Assembly: GCA_019425105.1 (NCBI GenBank)
Contig: JAHYYD010000062.1
Location: forward strand, 1 to 10,276
Length of the DNA stretch: 10,276 nt
DNA from: Actinomycetota bacterium
GTDB lineage: Bacteria > Actinomycetota > Actinomycetes > Actinomycetales > Actinomycetaceae
Reading direction: 5' to 3'
Shown here one piece after another: positions 6,305-10,276 of this stretch (positions are counted from its first letter, which is position 1; each line of letters begins with the position of its first letter). The notes below the pieces were generated by a model. The model did not search any database. It had not been told where the DNA came from and worked only from the letters and a program-made list of their open reading frames with translations. The translations under genes were made by a program, and so were the position numbers.

Positions 6305-8734
6305 TCAGCCGCGGCGGCGAACGCGACGCGCGACGAGGAGGAGCCCGCCGCCCGCTGCGGCGAGGAGGACACCCATGCCGATAGCCCGGTTAGCATCGGT
6401 GCCGGTGCGCGCCAGGTTGCCCCGGGTGCGGGTCTGGCGCGAGGGCGTCGTGCGGGGCGAGGCCGTGGCCCCCTGGGAGAGGCCGCGCTGGGACGCCGGG
6501 GACGGGGCCTGGGACGAGGCAGGGGCCGGGCTGGGGGTATCCGTGGGGGCGGCGGTTGGGTCGGCACTCGGTGTCGGGGCTGGGTCCTCTCCGCCACTCA
6601 GGGTGAGCCCGATGAGCTCGGGGTTGTGATCCGAGGAGCGGTAGGGGTTATCGGCCTCAACGGACAGGAGGGCATTCATGCCGGCCCGCGAGTATTCGAA
6701 TGCGATGGATTCTTGGGCGTTGACGGCCCAGCTGGTCACCCCCGCGAGGAGGGGCTTGGCGGCCGCGTTGGCGAAGACGTGGTCGAGCGATCCCGAGCGC
6801 CCCGAGTAGACGTAGGAAGCCTCCCCCGCGCCCGACACGTGCGCCCAGCCCGCGGCCTCGAGGGCCTTGATCGGGTCCTCCTGGGAGTAGGAGTTGAAGT
6901 CGCCGACGAGCAGGGTCGGCTTGTCCGAGAAGCGAGCGGCGAAGGACGCCAGCGCCTCGGCCTGGGCGACGCGTATCGCGTTCGCGTTGCCCTGCCCGTC
7001 GCCGCTGTCCATATTGCCGGCGGGCGCGCCCTCCGGGACGGATCCCTTCGACTTGAAGTGGTTGGCGATGACCACGAAGGATGCGGGCGCGGATCGCTCG
7101 GCGGTGACGCGCGCGAACTCCTGAGCGAGAGGCTGGCGCGCCAGGCCCGTAAACGCCGGATCGTCGTCAATCAGCGACTCACCGACGGGTGCGACGGTCG
7201 CCGGCTTGTAGATAAACGCAACGCGGATGACGTCCTCGGCCGCGGGAACGGTCTGGGGCGAGGGCACGTACGCCCAGGTCCGGGCTCCCGCCGCCTTGTT
7301 GAGGGCCTCGACGAGGCGCGCCAGGGACGCGTCGCGGTCCGTACCAACGCCCACGGCGACGGGATTTTCGATCTCCTCCAGGGCTACCACGTCGGCCCCC
7401 AAGGCATTGATCGCCGAGACGATCTTGGCCTCCTGGTTCGCGAAGGCCTCGCGCGAGAACGCGCCGCGCACCTTGCACTTCTTCGCCACAACGAAGGCAC
7501 CCGTACGGTCGGGGTAACCCGTGCATCCGGCCTCGTCCACGCCCAGGTCGGAGAAGTAGTTGAGGACATTGAAGGTCGCCACGCGCGTGTCGCCTCCGAC
7601 CGTGGGGGCGCTCGGACGCTGCCCCGTGATGGTGACGGGCGAGCGGTCCGGATGCCCGGCGACCATGGAGGTTGGCTGGAAAACGAATGCCCCTTGCCTG
7701 GGTTCGAGGACAACCGGCCCCGCGAAGGACACGTGGTAGCCGACGCGCGCGGGCGAGCCGTTAGCCAGGTAGGCGTAGGCGACCTCGGTGGCCGCCCCCT
7801 TCAGCAGGTTCGTGTTCGTGCCATCATCCAGGGCGATGACGCGTGCGGCATTGGCCGCCTCGTAGTCGCGGGCCGCCTGCCCCGGAGCGACCACGTCGGT
7901 GGCCGAGCGCAACGGGCTCTCACCCGGGGTGAGGGCAAGGGTGCCGTATTGGTTCGTCTGGTAGTTGTCGGTGATGGTCCACGTGCCCTGGGGCGCGAGG
8001 AGCATCGACTCGTAGGGTTCTGCCTGATCGGGGGTAGGGACGCCGGTCACCGGCGTAGGGGTCACGGCCTCGCAGCCCTCGACGTTGCTCACGGAGGTCA
8101 CCGCCAACTGGGTAAGGCTCTGCGGGTTTCCCTTCGCGGTCGTCGCGGGGAACTCACCAACCGTTCCGGTGACGCGCACGCACGTTCCGACCGCTGGAAC
8201 CTGGCCATTCTTCCCTGCGTAGGCAAACAGAGCGTCCGAACTCGCGCGCCCCTCATCCCACGCGCCACCCGACCCGGGGGTCTGGATCGTGTAGCCGTCC
8301 AACGTCGCACCCAGCCCAGATTCGGCGGCCGGGTACGCGGCGGTCACAACGCCGACCGTCGTCACTGTAGCCCCCACCATCGCGGAGTCATCCCCCGCAC
8401 CCACGGCCTGAATATCAGGGATCGACGTATCGACGAGGCCTGGGCTGGCGTCGCCCGACTGCGTGGAGCTCTCAGATCGGGAGGGTTGCGTCGGCTGCGC
8501 AGCACCCGACTGGGTCTGCTCAGTGCCAGCCTGCGCGGCTCCCGACTGAGCCAACGCGGCAGCCGACTGCGATGCGTCCGAGCCTCCCGACTGCTCGACC
8601 TGCGCGGCTCCCGACTGGCTTGCTTCCACCGCACCCGCTTGGCCCGCATCAGCCGCCCAAGCGGCGGGCACAAGCCCGATCGCGGAGAGCGCGAGCGCGC
8701 CAAGTACAGCTAGTGATCGTGTCCCGCACTTCAT
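6305..8734 (-). CDS. Secreted, LARTG wall-anchored ExeM/NucH-type extracellular endonuclease
   Basis: The protein has 809 residues and should hydrolyse extracellular DNA (perhaps also RNA) at the cell surface. A Sec signal peptide ends near AWA-A (27/28). Next comes a low-complexity stretch with six QSG/QSA units (39-94). A YhcR/NucH-type OB-fold region follows (about 104-225, with TVTTVGVVTA, DGYTIQTPG and CVRVTGTVGEF). The endonuclease/exonuclease/phosphatase (DNase I-like) domain spans about 382-712 with all expected motifs: RVATFNVLNYF (384-394), LEEIEN (452-457), IANHFKSK (556-563, His559), GDFNS (611-615), SLDHV (649-653) and SSDHNPELI (700-708). Cys404 and Cys420 may form a disulfide. 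A Pro/Ser/Thr-rich wall-spanning linker precedes LARTG (774-778), a membrane segment and an Arg-rich tail. ATG 8734 has GAGAGGA 7 bases upstream. The catalytic set is intact, so activity is expected. It is the first gene of the likely nucleic-acid-use cluster. Confidence 0.94.
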   Translation of the reverse strand: MKCGTRSLAVLGALALSAIGLVPAAWAADAGQAGAVEASQSGAAQVEQSGGSDASQSAAALAQSGAAQAGTEQTQSGAAQPTQPSRSESSTQSGDASPGLVDTSIPDIQAVGAGDDSAMVGATVTTVGVVTAAYPAAESGLGATLDGYTIQTPGSGGAWDEGRASSDALFAYAGKNGQVPAVGTCVRVTGTVGEFPATTAKGNPQSLTQLAVTSVSNVEGCEAVTPTPVTGVPTPDQAEPYESMLLAPQGTWTITDNYQTNQYGTLALTPGESPLRSATDVVAPGQAARDYEAANAARVIALDDGTNTNLLKGAATEVAYAYLANGSPARVGYHVSFAGPVVLEPRQGAFVFQPTSMVAGHPDRSPVTITGQRPSAPTVGGDTRVATFNVLNYFSDLGVDEAGCTGYPDRTGAFVVAKKCKVRGAFSREAFANQEAKIVSAINALGADVVALEEIENPVAVGVGTDRDASLARLVEALNKAAGARTWAYVPSPQTVPAAEDVIRVAFIYKPATVAPVGESLIDDDPAFTGLARQPLAQEFARVTAERSAPASFVVIANHFKSKGSVPEGAPAGNMDSGDGQGNANAIRVAQAEALASFAARFSDKPTLLVGDFNSYSQEDPIKALEAAGWAHVSGAGEASYVYSGRSGSLDHVFANAAAKPLLAGVTSWAVNAQESIAFEYSRAGMNALLSVEADNPYRSSDHNPELIGLTLSGGEDPAPTPSADPTAAPTDTPSPAPASSQAPSPASQRGLSQGATASPRTTPSRQTRTRGNLARTGTDANRAIGMGVLLAAAGGGLLLVARRVRRRG
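8453..8620 (-). repeat. Degenerate QSG-unit repeat inside the nuclease gene
   Basis: This stretch encodes residues 39-94 of the nuclease, with six QSG or QSA units separated by short Ala/Glu/Thr-rich linkers. At DNA level a 19-bp segment (plus-strand 8530-8548) recurs exactly at 8599-8617. It encodes AQVEQSG/AAQAG-type spacer and unit boundaries, so recent internal duplication is likely. The region lies between the signal peptide and the first folded domain and is probably a flexible spacer. Confidence 0.7.
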
Positions 8735-8793
8735 CGGGATGTCCTCTCAACCTCACCTCACCGTGAGGGGCCGACGAGCCCCGTGCCGCAGGC

Positions 8794-8824
8794 GTTTTAC
8801 CAACGGCAACACGAGTTATGACAA
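8794..8824 (-). promoter_or_regulatory. Weak promoter candidate for the nuclease operon
   Basis: TTGTCA (8824-8819, minus strand) matches the -35 consensus at 5 of 6 positions. TAAAAC (8799-8794) is a poor -10 at 19 bases, longer than ideal. It lies 60-90 bp before the nuclease ATG, in the AT-richer part of the spacer. A promoter is expected here from gene layout, but the exact boxes are uncertain. Confidence 0.25.
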
Positions 8825-8867
8825 GTGTAAGCTCGCGCGCACGTGTGCGGAAGATGCTGAGAATATT

Positions 8868-8892
8868 CCCGAAAATACAAGGCGTTTCCGGG
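8868..8892 (-). terminator. Weak hairpin, possible guaB3 terminator
   Basis: On the minus strand CCCGGAAA (8892-8885) pairs with TTTTCGGG (8875-8868), 8 pairs including one G-U, around a 9-base loop. AATATTCTC follows, only moderately U-rich. It lies about 117 bases after the guaB3 stop. It could be an inefficient terminator, or a protein-binding dyad near the nuclease promoter; GAATATTC at 8861-8868 directly beside it is itself a palindrome. Confidence 0.3.
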
Positions 8893-8921
8893 CGAGCGTG
8901 CACCCGACAGCGCGAAGCGGC

Positions 8922-8999
8922 CCCGACCTCGTCAAACTGAGCCGACGTCGCGGCGCTCCCCTGGCCTCGTCATACCCAGCCCCGGCCTCGTCGCTGAGC
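8922..8999. repeat. Short repeats with core GGCCTCGTC
   Basis: The core occurs as GACCTCGTC (8925-8933), GGCCTCGTC (8963-8971) and GGCCTCGTC (8984-8992). The first and third copies extend to CCCCG-R-CCTCGTC ... CTGAGC, with two bases fewer in the third. They lie just after the guaB3 stop codon in non-coding DNA. No function is recognised; they may be decayed duplicated sequence or a small repeat family. Confidence 0.45.
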
Positions 9000-9008
9000 G
9001 AACGACGG

Positions 9009-10133
9009 TCAGGACGCCGAGTACGGGGAGACGACCACCTGGGCGCGCTGGAGGTCCTTGACCTCCGCGTACCCCGTCGAGGCCATGGTCCGCTTGAGCG
9101 CGCCAATAAAGTTCAGTGATCCATCCGCGCGGGTCGAGGGGCCATAGAGGATCTGCTCGAGCGTGCCCGTCGTACCCACGTGGACGCGCTGGCCGCGCGG
9201 CATATCCGGATGCGTCGCCTCCGACCCCCAGTGCCAGCCGCGCCCCGGAGCCTCCTCCGCGCGGGCGATGGCCGCACCCAGCATGACGGCGTCGGCACCG
9301 CACGCGATTGCGCGCGACAGGTCACCGGAGCGGCCAATGCCGCCGTCCGCGATGACGTGCACGTAGCGGCCGCCGGACTCGTCCATATAGTCGCGCCGGG
9401 CCGCCGCCACGTCCGCGATCGCCGTCGCCATCGGCGCATGCACACCCAGGGACTGGCGCGTCGAATGCGCCGCTCCCCCGCCAAAACCGACGAGGACGCC
9501 GGCCGCTCCCGTGCGCATCAGGTGCAGGGCAGCCGTATCCGTACACACGCCGCCGACGATGACGGGGACGTCCAGCTCGTAGATGAAACGCTTGAGGTTG
9601 AGCGGCTCGCTGCGCGAGGACACGTGCTCGGCGGACACCGTCGAGCCGCGGATGATGAACAGGTCGACGCCCGCGTCCACGACCGCGCGCCAGTACTTCT
9701 GCACGCGCTGAGGCGAGAGCTTGCCGGCCACGACCACGCCGGCTTCGCGCAGCTGCTTGAGGCGCGCGGTGATCAGCGAGGGCTTGATCGGCTCCGAATA
9801 GACGCGCTGGAGGGACGCGATCGATTCCTCCTCGCCCAGGTGAGCGATCTGATCAAGAATCGGGGCGGGATCCTCGTAGCGGGTCCACAGTCCGTCCAGA
9901 TCCAGGACGCCGATGCCACCGAGGCGGCCGAAGGCGATCGCGGTTTCCGGGCTCATCACCGAGTCCATGGGGGCGGCCATCACGGGAATGTCGACGTGAT
10001 AGGCGTCGATCTGCCAGCCGACGTTGACGTCCTCGGGGTCGCGCGTGCGCCGGGCGGGCACGAGCGCTATGTCGTCCAGTGTGTAGGCGCGCCGTCCGCG
10101 CTTGCCACGACCGATTTCCACTTCGTCGCTCAT
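9009..10133 (-). CDS. guaB3: GuaB3-family IMP dehydrogenase-related protein
   Basis: This 374-residue cytoplasmic TIM-barrel protein belongs to the IMPDH/GMPR superfamily, in the actinobacterial GuaB3 group that lacks CBS domains. The N-terminus VEIGRGKRGRRAYTLDDIAL (5-24) and RRTRDPEDV (28-36) are typical of the group. AAPMDSVMSPE (53-63) is the shared superfamily segment. LNLKRFIYELDVPVIVGGV (178-196), the HLMRTGAAGVLVG stretch (204-216), ADGGIGRSGDLSRAIACGADAVMLG and a C-terminal RTMASTGYAEVKDLQ complete the barrel. The loop that carries the catalytic Cys in IMPDH and GMP reductase (G-x-G-S-x-C-x-T-R) reads GGGAAHSTR here, with His223 in the Cys position. Some actinobacterial GuaB3 proteins are, to my recollection, also Cys-free, so this may be a group property. 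Its reaction (IMP oxidation, GMP reduction or neither) cannot be stated. ATG 10133 fits the family length; its ribosome site is weak, and an in-frame GTG at codon 5 is an alternative. Confidence 0.9.
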   Translation of the reverse strand: MSDEVEIGRGKRGRRAYTLDDIALVPARRTRDPEDVNVGWQIDAYHVDIPVMAAPMDSVMSPETAIAFGRLGGIGVLDLDGLWTRYEDPAPILDQIAHLGEEESIASLQRVYSEPIKPSLITARLKQLREAGVVVAGKLSPQRVQKYWRAVVDAGVDLFIIRGSTVSAEHVSSRSEPLNLKRFIYELDVPVIVGGVCTDTAALHLMRTGAAGVLVGFGGGAAHSTRQSLGVHAPMATAIADVAAARRDYMDESGGRYVHVIADGGIGRSGDLSRAIACGADAVMLGAAIARAEEAPGRGWHWGSEATHPDMPRGQRVHVGTTGTLEQILYGPSTRADGSLNFIGALKRTMASTGYAEVKDLQRAQVVVSPYSAS

Positions 10134-10214
10134 GACCCGATTCTACTGCCTACTTCCCGCTTCTACCGCCTCCGGGACGCAGATGTGCCCACCCTCTGCC
10201 ACAGATCTTGCATG

Positions 10215-10243
10215 ATGTTATCGGCAGTGTCATAGGGTGTAAG
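10215..10243 (-). promoter_or_regulatory. Candidate guaB3 promoter
   Basis: On the minus strand CTTACA (10243-10238; 4 of 6 to TTGACA) and TAACAT (10220-10215; 4 of 6 to TATAAT, with the key TA and final T) are separated by exactly 17 bases, in the most AT-rich part of the upstream region. It would give an mRNA leader of about 75 bases. It overlaps a short open frame coming from the window edge, so one of the two readings may be accidental. Confidence 0.4.
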
Positions 10244-10276
10244 CAATTTTTCGTGTAGTGGCGGTGCTGTTTGGAG

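Larger units (their letters stand above)
8735..9008. other. Intergenic region between guaB3 and the nuclease gene
   Basis: This 274-bp stretch has no convincing gene. Reading towards the nuclease it holds GGCCTCGTC-type short repeats (8925-8992), a hairpin (8868-8892), the small dyad CGCAC-GT-GTGCG near 8839-8850, and a weak promoter candidate closer to the nuclease start. It is more AT-rich around 8810-8880 than the flanking genes, as expected for a regulatory region. It is long enough to hold both the end of the guaB3 transcript and the promoter of the nuclease operon. Confidence 0.7.

Noticed and set aside
6134..8713. An 859-codon open frame on the plus strand opposite the nuclease gene
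   Set aside because: It is a shadow of high-GC codon use. Its product is Arg/Gly/Val-rich without recognisable domains, while the minus-strand frame has a signal peptide, full catalytic motifs and a sorting signal.

Overview
The window looks like part of a high-GC Gram-positive (actinobacterial) chromosome, most likely Actinomycetaceae (Actinomyces/Schaalia-like). The evidence is the strong GC bias at third codon positions, purine-rich Shine-Dalgarno sites, a GuaB3-type IMP dehydrogenase-related protein, and two secreted enzymes with LARTG (LAxTG-type) cell-wall sorting signals. The genus is an inference; there is no rRNA or other decisive marker. All six recognisable genes lie on the minus strand, so transcription runs from high to low coordinates. 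No tRNA, rRNA, CRISPR array, insertion sequence or phage gene was seen.

In the direction of transcription the layout is as follows. (1) 10133-9009: GuaB3-family protein, with a candidate promoter upstream. (2) A 274-bp spacer holding a weak hairpin, short GGCCTCGTC repeats and a poor promoter candidate. (3) 8734-6305: secreted, wall-anchored ExeM/NucH-type extracellular nuclease. (4) 68 bp further on, 6236-3933: secreted, wall-anchored 5'-nucleotidase/UshA-type phosphatase with unusual metal-site residues. (5) A 152-bp spacer with two overlapping 17-bp inverted repeats and promoter-like sequence. (6) 3780-2686: BMP-family (PnrA-like) substrate-binding lipoprotein. (7) A 92-bp spacer with a strong hairpin. 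(8) 2593-1028: double-domain ABC ATPase. (9) 1031 to the window edge: first permease, overlapping the ATPase stop by 4 bp (ATGA) and incomplete at the edge.

Together genes 3-9 read as a surface route for using extracellular nucleic acid. The nuclease cuts DNA/RNA to nucleotides, the 5'-nucleotidase removes phosphate, and the BMP-type ABC importer brings nucleosides into the cell. The purine-related GuaB3 next door fits the theme but sits behind its own promoter candidate. Each family is known. The points worth a second look are the contiguous arrangement, the paired wall anchors, the His-to-Asp changes in the nucleotidase, the Cys-to-His change in GuaB3 and the possible operator pair before the transporter operon.
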